From assembly GCF_001578185.1 (NCBI RefSeq), contig NZ_CP011008.1, forward strand, positions 1,950,001 to 2,014,000: DNA of 64,000 nt, in the 5' to 3' direction. Under the pieces are notes generated by a model that searched no databases, was not told the origin of the DNA, and saw nothing but the letters and a program-made list of their open reading frames with translations. Position 1 is the first letter of the stretch. Each line of letters starts with the position of its first letter. Shown one piece after another: positions 53,004 to 62,789 of the stretch. Both the position numbers and the translations under genes were made by a program. Source of the DNA: Peribacillus simplex. Lineage in GTDB: Bacteria > Bacillota > Bacilli > Bacillales > DSM-1321.

Positions 53004-54033
53004 AATTGCTTTGCTTGGATTTGGCGTAGTCGGACAAGGATTGGCAGAAATTTTACAAGATAAAGGTGAGTCTTTACGCAGTGAACTTGGCTTTGATGCT
53101 AAAATTGTTGCAATTTCCGATGTCATGAAGGGCTCTCTTTATCACCCTGAAGGGTTGGATATCTCTCAAGTATTACAAGTTGTAAAGGAAACGGGAAAGC
53201 TGGAGAGCTACCCTGAAACCCCTGGGTTGATAAGGGGATGGGACAGCTTTAAGACAATCCTTGAGAGTAATGCGGATACCATCGTAGAGATCACTTTCAC
53301 GGATGTAAAGACTGGACAACCTGCCATCGATCATTGTAAGACGGCATTTGAAAGTAAAAAGAACGTAGTAATGAGCAATAAAGGTCCCGTTTCTTTAGCT
53401 TACCAAGAACTAGCTGAGTTGGCCAAAAAGAATGATGTGCGGTGGGGCTTCGAAGGTACTGTTATGAGTGGAACACCAGCATTGAAAATGCCTCTCGTCT
53501 CATTGGCGGGAAATAACATTTTTGAATTGCGGGGGATTTTAAATGGAACGACTAATTATATTTTGACCAAAATGGAAGAAGGATTGAGCTATAAGGATGC
53601 ATTAATTGAGGCACAAGCTCTTGGCTATGCAGAGGCAGATCCTACTAGCGATGTAGAGGGATATGATTCTCAGTATAAAGCTACTATTCTTGCTAATGTT
53701 GTAATGAATATTCCGATGAAACGTGAGGAAGTAGAATGTGTAGGAATTAGTCATCTTACACATCAAGACATTCAATGGGCAAAGTCTGCAGGGAAAAGGT
53801 GGAAGCTTATTGCTGAATGTAAAAAGGATGGTGATAAAGTAATCGCAAAGGTAGGTCCTGAAGCTATACCTCTTACAGATCCTCTAGCTGGGGTTTTGGG
53901 AGCACAAAACGCTATTACGTATAACTGTGACTTAGCCGGTCCGATTACGTTGATTGGTGCCGGAGCTGGTCGCAAAGAAACAGGATTCTCTATTCTGATT
54001 GATTTAATCAATATGAGTCGTGGGCAATTATGA
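52993..54033 (+). CDS. Homoserine dehydrogenase without ACT domain (probably catabolic)
   Basis: ATG 52993 (MTHKIALLGFGVVGQGLAEIL) follows GGAAGAGGTATGGGAT and overlaps the gamma-lyase stop. The 346-residue protein has the NAD(P) loop GFGVVGQG, MSNKGPVSLAYQ, the substrate region GGILNGTTNYIL-like (RGILNGTTNYILTK) and the family signature LGYAEADPTSDVEGYDSQYK with the catalytic Lys. There is no C-terminal ACT domain, so it would not be inhibited by threonine. In this operon it most likely oxidises homoserine to aspartate semialdehyde. That differs from the biosynthetic hom, which sits with thrC-thrB. Confidence 0.87.
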   Translation: MTHKIALLGFGVVGQGLAEILQDKGESLRSELGFDAKIVAISDVMKGSLYHPEGLDISQVLQVVKETGKLESYPETPGLIRGWDSFKTILESNADTIVEITFTDVKTGQPAIDHCKTAFESKKNVVMSNKGPVSLAYQELAELAKKNDVRWGFEGTVMSGTPALKMPLVSLAGNNIFELRGILNGTTNYILTKMEEGLSYKDALIEAQALGYAEADPTSDVEGYDSQYKATILANVVMNIPMKREEVECVGISHLTHQDIQWAKSAGKRWKLIAECKKDGDKVIAKVGPEAIPLTDPLAGVLGAQNAITYNCDLAGPITLIGAGAGRKETGFSILIDLINMSRGQL

Positions 54034-54087
54034 TCTTATATACCACAAGTTATAAGCTGGAAAATTACTTATACGGGGTGATTATCG

Positions 54088-55542
54088 ATGACACTTATTG
54101 AAGCGCTTACAAAGAAAAATAAGATGTTTCTTGCTGGAAAATGGGTATCCGGCGAAAAAATAATTGAAGTGCTCGATCCACAGGATAATAGTTTAATTGC
54201 AACCGTTCCTGCTGCTAATGAGAAGGATGTACTTCATTCCATTGAAGAGGCAAAAAAAGGAGCGAAAATAGCCGCGGACATGCCAACACATGAAAGAATC
54301 GCCATTCTAAATCGTGCTGCCGATTGGATTTATGAGCATAAGGAAAAATATGCAATGACCATCGCCCGTGAGGGAAGTAAGACCATTAAAGAGGCGAGAA
54401 AAGAAGTGGTGCGTTGTATCGAAACACTTCGAATTAGCGCAGAAGAAGCAAGGCGAATTAATGGCGAAACGATTTCGTTTGACCAAATGCCTGGAAGTGA
54501 AGATCGCATGGGTTATTATTATCGTTTCCCTGTTGGGATTATTGTAGCTATAACGCCTTTCAACGATCCATTAAATCTTGTTGCCCATAAAGTGGGACCC
54601 GCTATTGCTTCTGGAAATGCCATCATCGTAAAACCGGCACCCGCTACACCTTTAAGTGCTCTTTTATTGGCAGAAGCCTTTGAAAAAGCAGGTTTACCGC
54701 CTAAAGTATTGTCCGTCATTACGGGGTATCCAAGTGATATGGGCGAGAGTCTGATTACTCATTCAGCCATACGAATGATTTCTTTCACAGGAGGTCTCGC
54801 CACTGGCCAAGCTATCATGCAAAAGGCAGGTTTGAAAAAGATGAATTTGGAGCTGGGATCGAACTCACCGGTTATCGTTCTGGAAGACGCTGACTTAGAA
54901 GAAGCGGTTGAATCGACAGTATCCGGCGCCTTTTGGGCAGCAGGTCAAAATTGCCTGGGAGTGCAAAGATTATATGTTCAAGAAGATATTTATAGGGACT
55001 TTGTTGGAAAGTTTGTTAACCGTACTCAACAGTATCGAGTAGGCAATAAACTCTCAGAGGAAACCGACATGGGGCCTATGATTTCAGAGAAAGAAGCAAA
55101 GCGAGTTGAGAGTTGGGTTAATGAAGCTGTTGGGAAAGGCGCAAAATTGCTGTGTGGCGGCAAACGTCAAGGTTCTTTTTACTATCCAACTGTTTTAGAG
55201 AATGTTCCAGCAGATTGTAAGCTGGCAACTGAAGAAGTTTTCGGACCAGTTGTTACCATTCACAGTGTGCCCGATCTGGATACCGCCATTTTCCAATCTA
55301 ACAATGTGGATTTCGGCTTGCAAGCAGGCATATTCACTCGTGACTTAAATAGGGCGTTTGGAGCTATACGTGAATTGGATGTAGGCGGGGTTATGGTAAA
55401 TGACAGCTCTGATTATCGTATAGATGCTATGCCTTTTGGGGGAGTGAAGGGTTCTGGTTTAGGCCGTGAAGGAATAAAGTTTGCACTTCAAGAAATGACT
55501 GAAACAAAAGTGGTTTGTTTTAAAGTTTCGAGCAAAAGATGA
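54088..55542 (+). CDS. Aldehyde dehydrogenase (candidate aspartate-semialdehyde oxidiser)
   Basis: The 484-residue ALDH has AITPFNDPLNLVAHKVGPA, catalytic Glu in MNLELGSNSPVIVLED and catalytic Cys in AAGQNCLGVQRLYV. It is closest to the ALDH at 42130 within this window. The start follows CGGGGTGATTATCG. It is third in the operon, 54 bp after homoserine dehydrogenase. It would turn aspartate semialdehyde into aspartate with NAD(P), closing a route from homoserine to central metabolism. The substrate is inferred from context alone. Confidence 0.85.
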   Translation: MTLIEALTKKNKMFLAGKWVSGEKIIEVLDPQDNSLIATVPAANEKDVLHSIEEAKKGAKIAADMPTHERIAILNRAADWIYEHKEKYAMTIAREGSKTIKEARKEVVRCIETLRISAEEARRINGETISFDQMPGSEDRMGYYYRFPVGIIVAITPFNDPLNLVAHKVGPAIASGNAIIVKPAPATPLSALLLAEAFEKAGLPPKVLSVITGYPSDMGESLITHSAIRMISFTGGLATGQAIMQKAGLKKMNLELGSNSPVIVLEDADLEEAVESTVSGAFWAAGQNCLGVQRLYVQEDIYRDFVGKFVNRTQQYRVGNKLSEETDMGPMISEKEAKRVESWVNEAVGKGAKLLCGGKRQGSFYYPTVLENVPADCKLATEEVFGPVVTIHSVPDLDTAIFQSNNVDFGLQAGIFTRDLNRAFGAIRELDVGGVMVNDSSDYRIDAMPFGGVKGSGLGREGIKFALQEMTETKVVCFKVSSKR

Positions 55543-55635
55543 TAGAAAAGGTTCATGTGATATTGATAGCTTTATAGGCATCGACCCGAGGTCAATCGTA
55601 TTGTACTGCATCATATACATAAAGGAGGAGACTGG

Positions 55636-57072
55636 ATGCTAGACGCCAATAGTACCGATCAAAATCAGTTGAAGCGTTCAATGAAAAGCAGGCACTTGTT
55701 CATGATTTCGCTAGGTGGGGTAATTGGAACGGGTCTTTTTCTAAGTACAGGTAATACGATTAATCAGGCTGGACCGGGAGGAACGATTCTCGCTTATTTG
55801 GTTGGTGGGCTTATCATGTATCTAGTCATGCTATGCCTTGGCGAATTAACTGTAGCTATGCCGGTAACCGGTTCGTTTCAAACATATGCTACGAGGTTTG
55901 TGGGTCCTGCTACCGGATTTACCATTGGTTGGCTCTACTGGCTTACATGGGTAGTTACGGTAGGTTCGGAATTTACTGCATCCGGTCTGCTGATGAAGAG
56001 ATGGTTCCCTGAAACTTCCGTCTGGATGTGGAGCGCACTCTTCGCGATTATACTTTTTCTGCTGAACGCCTTTTCTGTAAAATTTTTCGCGGAAACTGAA
56101 TTTTGGTTTGCCGGCATTAAAGTAATTACTATTATTTTCTTTATCATATTAGGTGGAGCAGCGATGTTTGGCTTCATTCCTATGAACGGGAGTGCAGCTG
56201 CTCCGATGCTTTCTAATTTTACCGGGGAAGGGGGCCTTTTTCCAAATGGACTCCTTCCGATATTTATAACCATGATTTCCGTGAATTTCGCCTTTTCAGG
56301 AACAGAGCTTATCGGCATTACTGCTGGAGAAAGTGAAAACCCGGAAAAAGACATTCCACTAACCATTAGAAATGTAATTTGGCGCACTATTTTTTTCTTT
56401 GTTGGTGCCATATTTGTGCTATCTGGATTAATCTCCTGGAAAGAAGCGGGAGTGATTGAAAGTCCGTTCGTTATGGTTTTTGATAGCATAGGGATACCTT
56501 ATGCAGCCGATATCATGAACTTTGTTATTATTACAGCTTTACTGTCAGTAGCAAATTCCGGTCTCTATGCATCTACCCGTATGTTATGGTCTCTTTCAAA
56601 CGAGAAGATGATAAATCCTTTCTTAGGAAGGGTAACGTCAAAAGGAGTTCCGTTTAATGCTTTGATTGTAAGTATGGCAGTAGCCTGCTTGTCATTATTC
56701 TCTAGTGTAGTTGCACCGGATACAGTTTATATGGTGCTTGTGGCTATATCTGGATTTGCGGTTGTTGCAGTATGGATGGGAATTGCATTATCACAGTATG
56801 TTTTCCGTAAACATTATCTTAAAGCGGGTGGCGATATTAAAGATTTAAAATTTCGTACACCACTTTACCCTTATGTGCCCATAGCCGCTTTTGTTTTATG
56901 TTTCGCTTCTATTGTAGGTCTTGCTTTCGATCAGAGCCAACGGATTGCCCTGTATTGTGGAATACCATTCATTGCTTTATGCTATCTTGTCTACTATATA
57001 AAAAATCGGGGAAATAAGAATCAAATAGATTCTTATGGTGAATCAGATCAATATGTTGAGAATATTAAGTAG
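55636..57072 (+). CDS. APC family amino acid permease (RocE/LysP-like)
   Basis: The 478-residue protein has 12 predicted helices and the AAT/APC signature [34 protein letters not shown], then the helix-6 [22 protein letters not shown]. It resembles Bacillus permeases for arginine, ornithine or lysine more than branched-chain types, though specificity cannot be read directly. It is last in the operon, 93 bp after the ALDH, with AAAGGAGGAGACTGG before ATG. It would import the amino acid that the three enzymes degrade. A hairpin CTGGTCAGACC...AGGTCAGGCCTTTTTT (57210-57250) follows. Confidence 0.88.
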   Translation: MLDANSTDQNQLKRSMKSRHLFMISLGGVIGTGLFLSTGNTINQAGPGGTILAYLVGGLIMYLVMLCLGELTVAMPVTGSFQTYATRFVGPATGFTIGWLYWLTWVVTVGSEFTASGLLMKRWFPETSVWMWSALFAIILFLLNAFSVKFFAETEFWFAGIKVITIIFFIILGGAAMFGFIPMNGSAAAPMLSNFTGEGGLFPNGLLPIFITMISVNFAFSGTELIGITAGESENPEKDIPLTIRNVIWRTIFFFVGAIFVLSGLISWKEAGVIESPFVMVFDSIGIPYAADIMNFVIITALLSVANSGLYASTRMLWSLSNEKMINPFLGRVTSKGVPFNALIVSMAVACLSLFSSVVAPDTVYMVLVAISGFAVVAVWMGIALSQYVFRKHYLKAGGDIKDLKFRTPLYPYVPIAAFVLCFASIVGLAFDQSQRIALYCGIPFIALCYLVYYIKNRGNKNQIDSYGESDQYVENIK

Positions 57073-57209
57073 AGAGGGGCTTGCTGGCATTAGAAACCTA
57101 TTACCGATACTAATAGGTATATTGCGAAAAATGAGAAAGAATAGAAAGAATTACAAAATCTCCGGTTTGTTTAGCTATTAACCAAATAAGAATTTCAATT
57201 GACTCTACT

Positions 57210-57250
57210 CTGGTCAGACCTCTCTCTCGCAGGAAGGTCAGGCCTTTTTT
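57210..57250 (+). terminator. Probable terminator of the gamma-lyase operon
   Basis: GGTCAGACCTCTCTCTCGCAGGAAGGTCAGGCC can form a stem (GGTCAGACCT with AGGTCAGGCC, imperfect), followed by TTTTTTAT. Confidence 0.5.
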
Positions 57251-57479
57251 ATCCATATTCATCGCTTAGACTCTACTCAAAATCTGTTTAACTTAGTTAA
57301 CAGACAAGCCATTTGTCCAATTTTGGGCTATATTGAAGAACTCAATGAATACTGATGATTTTGCGATAGTAAGGCTCTTTGGAACTGTCGGGGAGTTTGA
57401 TGAAAACTGAGAGTGAGGTCTTTAAGGGACTGGTAACTTGCAGCGGATTTTTACGAAAGATGCTTTTCTAAGACATGCA

Positions 57480-57660
57480 ATTTTTTTTAGTTCGTCCACG
57501 TATTCTTGCCAAATGTGACGAGACACTACTTTTTAATGATCTTTACTTTCCGTACTTTTGTATGTCTTTCACCATGTAATAAATGAAAGAGAAATATATG
57601 TCGGACTCCATTTTACGAACCAAATGGTTCTCAGGCACCAGTTGATCTAACGTAATCATT
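57480..57660 (-). pseudogene. Fragments of an IS1182-type transposase
   Basis: On the minus strand MITLDQLVPENHLVRKMESDIYFSFIY matches the N-terminus of IS1182-family transposases (SLDQLVPxDHLVRKID). Just after it the frame jumps to VSRHIWQEYVDELKKIA, similar to the C-terminal WQEYLDEADHLR region. The middle is deleted. A family-1 repeat remnant abuts its 5' end. Confidence 0.65.
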
Positions 57661-57733
57661 TCAAGTTGATTGGAACGGGTGTGGGACTCTTTCGGGAAAA
57701 GCGAGTGCCCTACTTTCCACACTAATTTCAATC
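57661..57733 (+). repeat. Family-1 repeat remnant, copy G
   Basis: AAGTTGATTGGAACGGGTGTG followed by ACTCTTTCGGGAAAAGCGAG and GCCCTACTTTCCAC. It lacks both outer ends and the GC-rich centre. Confidence 0.7.
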
Positions 57734-57968
57734 TCCGAATTTTTTTAAAAAGCAATTATAAACACTATATTTTGTTTTTATAAATGATTTTGTTTACATC
57801 GTATCTTACTGTTTTATGACCTTCTATTTTTCCTTTCCCCCAAGGCTATAAGCATAACATCTAAATACCTATCAGGAATTTGTAAGCCGATTTTAATGCT
57901 GGTTTAGATTAGTAAAAGGGAAGCATGTTACAAAGGGCTTTTTGTGCAACATGCTTTTATTAGCCAGT

Positions 57969-58385
57969 TTAAAGAATCATAACTGATGACACAACGCTTG
58001 CCACTTTTTTATCATCTTGAAATAAATCAGCGAGTAGATAAGCTGTTTTTTTTCCGATTCGATCTACTTTTGCTTCAACCTGTACGTCTCCTAATCTTAC
58101 TGGCCGATGAAAGGTAGTATGTAAATCAATAGATGCGAATGATTGTCCGATACTTAATTTAGAAGAAATAGCATAAGCCATTATAATATCTGCCGCAGAA
58201 GTGACAAATCCACCCATTGCTACACCGTTTCCGTTTATAAATTTTTCATCCACTTTCCATACACCCCTTGCAATTCCTTCCTGGGCATAATTTGCTTTAA
58301 TCTGTAACGTTAAATCACAATTCGGAGGCTGTTTTCCCTCTGTTAAAACTTGTAAAAGTGCGTTTCCTTCAAATGATTTCTCCAT
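57969..58385 (-). CDS. PaaI/YbgC-type hotdog-fold thioesterase
   Basis: The 138-residue protein has the hotdog pattern NGNGVAMGGFVTSAADIIMAYAISSKL (helix with catalytic region) and SIDLHTTFHRPVRLGDVQVEAKVDRIGKKTAYLLADLF. PaaI-like enzymes hydrolyse CoA thioesters, often aryl or short acyl. The substrate here is unknown. It is a single minus-strand gene with TAAGGGGGCAATTTT before the ATG. Confidence 0.87.
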   Translation of the reverse strand: MEKSFEGNALLQVLTEGKQPPNCDLTLQIKANYAQEGIARGVWKVDEKFINGNGVAMGGFVTSAADIIMAYAISSKLSIGQSFASIDLHTTFHRPVRLGDVQVEAKVDRIGKKTAYLLADLFQDDKKVASVVSSVMIL

Positions 58386-58829
58386 AAAATTGCCCCCTTA
58401 AATAAGTTAATACTACAATACAGAATATTCTAACATATTCAATGGTGTTAAATGACATTGAAGTTGTTAAATTTACAAATAAAGTAATTGGAGAATAATA
58501 CGAATCACTTTTGATTGAAACTTATTAATCGCTGATTAAAACTCTAAAAGAATTTTACAGTATAGGAAGGCAAATTACGGCTTTTGCCTTAGTTTTATTA
58601 AGTTTGCTTTTTACACCTAGCCGATTAGAAGACACATATCCCATCAAAGTAAATATTCAATGATCTCCTAATCTCTATTTGACTATGAGAAGGAATTTCT
58701 TCTTATAGTCATTTTTTGTAGACCAAAATTTAAATACTATCTGAATGAAAAATTTGCTGCTTAGATCTGATATTTATAATTATCTAAAAAATCAAAAAAT
58801 ACTTCTTTTTCTAATTTTATTATGATAAT
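58386..58829. other. Intergenic region with an orphan hairpin
   Basis: AAGGCAAA-TTACGGC-TTTTGCCTT with TTTTATT (about 58567-58597) looks like a terminator, but no gene lies before it. Nothing else was recognised. Confidence 0.4.
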
Positions 58830-58901
58830 GTGTACATAAAGTATTTGATTCAACATTTTTTTAAAAAGAAGTATTTAATTCACCGAGAGAGGAGATATGC
58901 T

Positions 58902-59756
58902 ATGGAACAGCCATCTTTTAAATTATTAGTGAAAGAAAAATTCCACCATTTATCGGGAGGTCAAAAAAAAGTTGCCGCTTACCTAATTGAAAATTTGGAT
59001 GAAGCCGCCTTTAAAACTGCTTTTCAAATTGGGCAAAAAGCGGAGGTTAGTGAAACAACGGTCATTCGGTTTTCCTATTCATTAGGATTTGAAGGGTTTA
59101 GTAAAATGCAGGCAAGAATTCAAAAACAGCTACTGCATCAAAATCAAATAGATATACCCAATAGGGATACCAATCTCCGCATTGATGACAATCAAGATCC
59201 ATTTACCAAAGTGATAGAAAATGAAGTTCATATTTTAAGACATCTATTAGATCATACGAACGTTCAGGATATATGGAAAGCGGTCGATGTCCTGATACAG
59301 GCTGACCAAATATTAATTGCAGGACATCGGATTTCCCATGCCGCCGCCTATTGGTTCTCCTATACGCTAAGTTCATTAAGGGAAAATGTAAGTTTATGTT
59401 CGCCAACAGGTGACTTCTATGAAAAGTTCTGTAACCTCACTAACAAGTCAGTATTAATTGTTTTTTCCTTTCCAAGATATGCGAATGAAATAGTAAAAGT
59501 TGCGGAGTGCGCAAAAGAACAAGGGGTTTGTTTAATTGTAGTTACAGACCGCCTCCTGTCACCTGTTGGTCGTATCTCTGATATTGCACTGACAACTGAA
59601 GAAAATGCAGAAACCGGAACCAATTCAATCGCTTCCGTCATTAGCTTATTGGACTTGGTTATTGCAGGCATACATGAAAAAGACGCAAAACGGATTCATA
59701 CCCATCAGCAAAAATTAGAAAGGCTATATTCAAGTTATGAAGTGTTTAATGAATGA
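58902..59756 (+). CDS. MurR/RpiR family transcriptional regulator
   Basis: ATG 58902 (MEQPSFKLLVKEKFHHLSGGQKKVAAYLIENL) follows GAGAGGAGATATGCT; the in-frame codons before it lack a ribosome binding site. The 284-residue protein has the RpiR helix-turn-helix (AFQIGQKAEVSETTVIRFSYSLGFEGFSKMQ) and a C-terminal SIS domain (DQILIAGHRISHAAAYWFSYTL...). It heads a run of genes for amino acid uptake and D-amino acid processing and is probably their regulator. The ligand is unknown. Confidence 0.9.
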   Translation: MEQPSFKLLVKEKFHHLSGGQKKVAAYLIENLDEAAFKTAFQIGQKAEVSETTVIRFSYSLGFEGFSKMQARIQKQLLHQNQIDIPNRDTNLRIDDNQDPFTKVIENEVHILRHLLDHTNVQDIWKAVDVLIQADQILIAGHRISHAAAYWFSYTLSSLRENVSLCSPTGDFYEKFCNLTNKSVLIVFSFPRYANEIVKVAECAKEQGVCLIVVTDRLLSPVGRISDIALTTEENAETGTNSIASVISLLDLVIAGIHEKDAKRIHTHQQKLERLYSSYEVFNE

Positions 59757-59799
59757 GTTTTTAATAAAGTTAAAATTCATTTAAAGGAGGTAAATCAAT

Positions 59800-60190
59800 A
59801 TGAACCCAATTCAATATATTGATCATCATCAAGAATTATTGAATCCCAGGCCTCTCAAAAAGGGTTGTGGCATAGAGGGCTGCTATGGATGCGCTTGTTC
59901 AGGAAGTAAATGGAGTTGCAACGGCCAATCATTCATGTGGACACGATCCACATAGCACAATCGTTTTATATTTAGCGTTGGCCATTGCCTCCAGCGGAAT
60001 TCGGCCTAAACTTACTCTCCGATTAATATTTCAGCCTGCGGAAGAAAAAGGAGAAGGCGATCTTCAAATGATCAATGATGGCGCATTTGAGAATGTTACA
60101 TATTTACATGCCCTTATTTATGGAATGAAAATTTTAATTAACACAGTAATACTGGCGGCGGAAGAAGAGAAGTTCACTATAAAAATTTAA
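59800..60190 (+). pseudogene. Decayed M20-family amidohydrolase (aminoacylase/desuccinylase type)
   Basis: ATG 59800 has a perfect AAAGGAGGTAAATCAAT ribosome binding site and starts MNPIQYIDHHQELLN. The sense then jumps one frame, skipping about 70 expected residues, to AMDALVQEVNGVATANHSCGHDPHSTIVLYLALAIA. There the metal ligands of SCGHDxH are visible, and LRLIFQPAEEKGEGDLQMINDGAFENVT follows. The C-terminal half is missing. It has a deletion, a frameshift and a truncation, so it is inactive. An intact copy would deacylate N-acyl-L-amino acids, which fits the neighbouring racemase. Confidence 0.85.
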
Positions 60191-60204
60191 TGAAGAGGTG
60201 TTTC

Positions 60205-61689
60205 ATGAAAAATACCGCACTCGCATCACAAACGGATGTCCAAGCAGCTTCTGATGGAAAACAACTGGAGCGCAAACTCAAACCAAGGCATCTTTCCATG
60301 ATTGCAATCGGCGGAACCATTGGAACAGGGCTATTTTTAGCGAGCGGTTCCATCATTCATACTGCGGGTCCTGGAGGAGCTGTAGCTGCCTATATTATTG
60401 CCGGGATCATGGTTTTCTTTCTGATGACAAGCTTAGCGGAAATGGCCGCCTTTATTCCTATTACAGGCTCTTTTAGCACATATACATCAAGGTTTGTCGA
60501 TCCGGCTTTGGGATTTGCGATCGGATGGAACTATTGGTATAACAATGCAATCGTAGTCGCTCTGGAATTAGCAGCTTCCTCCCTGATCATGAAATTTTGG
60601 CTCCCTTCTGTCCCGGGCATCATTTGGAGCGCATTATTTCTTGCAATCATATTTGGACTGAATATCTTATCGGTAAAAGGATATGGAGAATCAGAATTCT
60701 GGTTTGCCATTATAAAGGTTTTAACGATTATCATTTTTATAGCAGTAGGATTATTAATGATTTTTGGAATAATGGGGGGTCATGCAGTAGGTTTTGAAAA
60801 TTTCACCAAAGAGGAAGCACCGTTTAAAGGTGGCTTTTTATCCATTATAAGTGTCTTTATGGTGGTTGGATTTGCTTTTCAAGGCACCGAGTTAGTAGGA
60901 ATTGCAGCCGGGGAGAGTGAAAACCCGAGAAAAAATATTCCCAAGGCTATTAAGCAAATCTTCTGGAGACTGCTTTTGTTTTATGTATTGGCGATCATTG
61001 TGATTGGATTTCTAATCAGCTATAACGATCCGCGTTTGTTAAGCTCAGATATTGAAGATATTGCGGTAAGTCCCTTCACTCTAGTTTTTCAAAACGCAGG
61101 GCTTGCTATCGCTGCCTCCGTTATGAATGTGGTAATTCTTACTTCTGTTCTTTCAGCAGGCAATTCCGCCATGTACGGAGCTTCTCGCGTCCTTTGGGTG
61201 CTGGCGAAAGAAGGAAAAGCCCCTTCGTTTCTAAAAAAAGTGAATGCAGGCGGCATTCCAGTGAACGCTGTGTATTTTTCTACCATCGTTGGGATGGCCG
61301 CTTTTCTAACCTCTCTTTTCGGTGAAGGTACTATTTATACTTGGTTATTAAATGCTGCAGGACTATCCGGCTTTATATCCTGGTTAGGAATTTCGATAAC
61401 ACATTATCGTTTCCGGAAGGCGTTTATTGCACAAGGAAGAGATTTGAAAGATTTGCCTTATGTATCAAAATGGTATCCATTCGGTCCGATATTAGCCACA
61501 ATTTTATGTGTTACGGCTATCCTGGGACAAAATTATTCTGCTTTTTTCGGCCCTGAGGTTGACTGGTATGGAATATTAATTTCTTATATAGGGCTTCCTT
61601 TATTTCTCCTGGCTTTTCTAGGCTATAAAATCGTAAAGAGAACAAAAATGATTCCATTGCAAGAAGCTGATTTCAGTAATCAGGAATGA
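60205..61689 (+). CDS. APC family amino acid permease
   Basis: The 494-residue protein starts at ATG 60205, after AGAGGTGTTTC. It has 12 helices, with MIAIGGTIGTGLFLASGSII, AGPGGAVAAYIIAGI and the helix-6 FQGTELVGIAAGESENPRKNIP. It is related to the permease at 55636 but not the same in detail. It sits between the dead M20 gene and a GNAT/racemase pair, and likely imports the amino acid (perhaps D-enantiomers) that these process. Confidence 0.88.
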   Translation: MKNTALASQTDVQAASDGKQLERKLKPRHLSMIAIGGTIGTGLFLASGSIIHTAGPGGAVAAYIIAGIMVFFLMTSLAEMAAFIPITGSFSTYTSRFVDPALGFAIGWNYWYNNAIVVALELAASSLIMKFWLPSVPGIIWSALFLAIIFGLNILSVKGYGESEFWFAIIKVLTIIIFIAVGLLMIFGIMGGHAVGFENFTKEEAPFKGGFLSIISVFMVVGFAFQGTELVGIAAGESENPRKNIPKAIKQIFWRLLLFYVLAIIVIGFLISYNDPRLLSSDIEDIAVSPFTLVFQNAGLAIAASVMNVVILTSVLSAGNSAMYGASRVLWVLAKEGKAPSFLKKVNAGGIPVNAVYFSTIVGMAAFLTSLFGEGTIYTWLLNAAGLSGFISWLGISITHYRFRKAFIAQGRDLKDLPYVSKWYPFGPILATILCVTAILGQNYSAFFGPEVDWYGILISYIGLPLFLLAFLGYKIVKRTKMIPLQEADFSNQE

Positions 61690-61842
61690 TTTCTTTGTCA
61701 AAAAGATAGGGAAGTACTGCATTTTATATTAAATAAGGGGTAAAGTGCCTAGCCCGAAAAGCGATCAGCCGTTTAACTAACTTGACCAGCTTTTGGCTGT
61801 TTGGGCAATCAAGGCGCTTGAGATTTTCTTAGGAGGTTGACC

Positions 61843-62679
61843 ATGACGAAAACACAGGAAATTATAATTCGTTCCCTTCATCGAATTGAAGAACTTGAGG
61901 AAGTGAGAAAGCTAGAATGTAACATTTGGGGGGATACTGATTCAATTCCCTCACACCAAACCATAACAGCAGTGAAAAACGGTGGTTTGGTTTTAGGAGC
62001 TTATTGTAAGGATCAGCTGATTGGATTTCAATACAGCTTTCCAGGTTTCAATGGTAAATCAGCCTATCTTTGTTCACATATTCTAGGCATAGATGAGCAA
62101 TTTCGCAACAAAGGAATAGGGGAGAAGCTAAAACTAGCACAACGTGAAGAAGCGATAAAGCTCGGCTATTCCCTTATTACCTGGACATACGATCCGTTAG
62201 AAAGTATTAATGGGTATTTAAATATAGGCAAGCTTGGTGGGGTCTGTTCTACATATATCGCAAACTGCTATGGTGAAATGGAAGATCTATTAAACAGTGG
62301 AGTTCCTTCTGACCGCTTTCTTGTCGAATGGCATATTGGCAAGAAGGAGACAACGGATTCTAGAGGAAGGGGAATCGCGCTGGACTTAGTATTAGTAATG
62401 GAGAACTCGCTTATTCAATGGGATACCATTGAAAAGGGATTGCCTGTTCCTTCTTTCACTCTTGGGCTGCCTGAACCAGAATGTGATACAGCTTTTGTGG
62501 CCATTCCAAAGGATTTTCGAACAATAAGAGCCACAAATATCCAAGCGGCCAATGAATGGCGAATGAAATCCAGGGACGTTTTTAGCGATTTATTTCAGCA
62601 AGGATGGCAGGTAACAGATTTTATAAAGGATTCAACGACAGAAATTCCAGTTCAGTTTTATGTACTAACAAAGAAATAA
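61843..62679 (+). CDS. GNAT-type acyltransferase next to an N-acylamino-acid racemase (candidate D-amino acid N-succinyltransferase)
   Basis: ATG 61843 lies six bases after AGGAGG. The 278-residue protein has an N-terminal GNAT domain: LECNIWGDTDSIPSHQT, VLGAYCKDQLIGFQYSF, ILGIDEQFRNKGIGEKLKLAQREEAI (the acetyl/succinyl-CoA loop) and LITWTYDPLESINGYLNIGKLG. The C-terminal ~100 residues are extra. In Geobacillus an N-succinyltransferase of this kind is paired with an N-succinylamino-acid racemase and an M20 desuccinylase. The same three families sit here, so the role is inferred by gene context. Confidence 0.78.
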   Translation: MTKTQEIIIRSLHRIEELEEVRKLECNIWGDTDSIPSHQTITAVKNGGLVLGAYCKDQLIGFQYSFPGFNGKSAYLCSHILGIDEQFRNKGIGEKLKLAQREEAIKLGYSLITWTYDPLESINGYLNIGKLGGVCSTYIANCYGEMEDLLNSGVPSDRFLVEWHIGKKETTDSRGRGIALDLVLVMENSLIQWDTIEKGLPVPSFTLGLPEPECDTAFVAIPKDFRTIRATNIQAANEWRMKSRDVFSDLFQQGWQVTDFIKDSTTEIPVQFYVLTKK

Positions 62680-62789
62680 GCAGGTAGATTTAATAAGAGC
62701 CCGTAATTTCAGGCTGCTGTCAGCCTATTTAATAAAAAATTGGTAAGACTGTGTCTTTTACAGGTTTATCACCAAAGGAGAGTTTCCAA

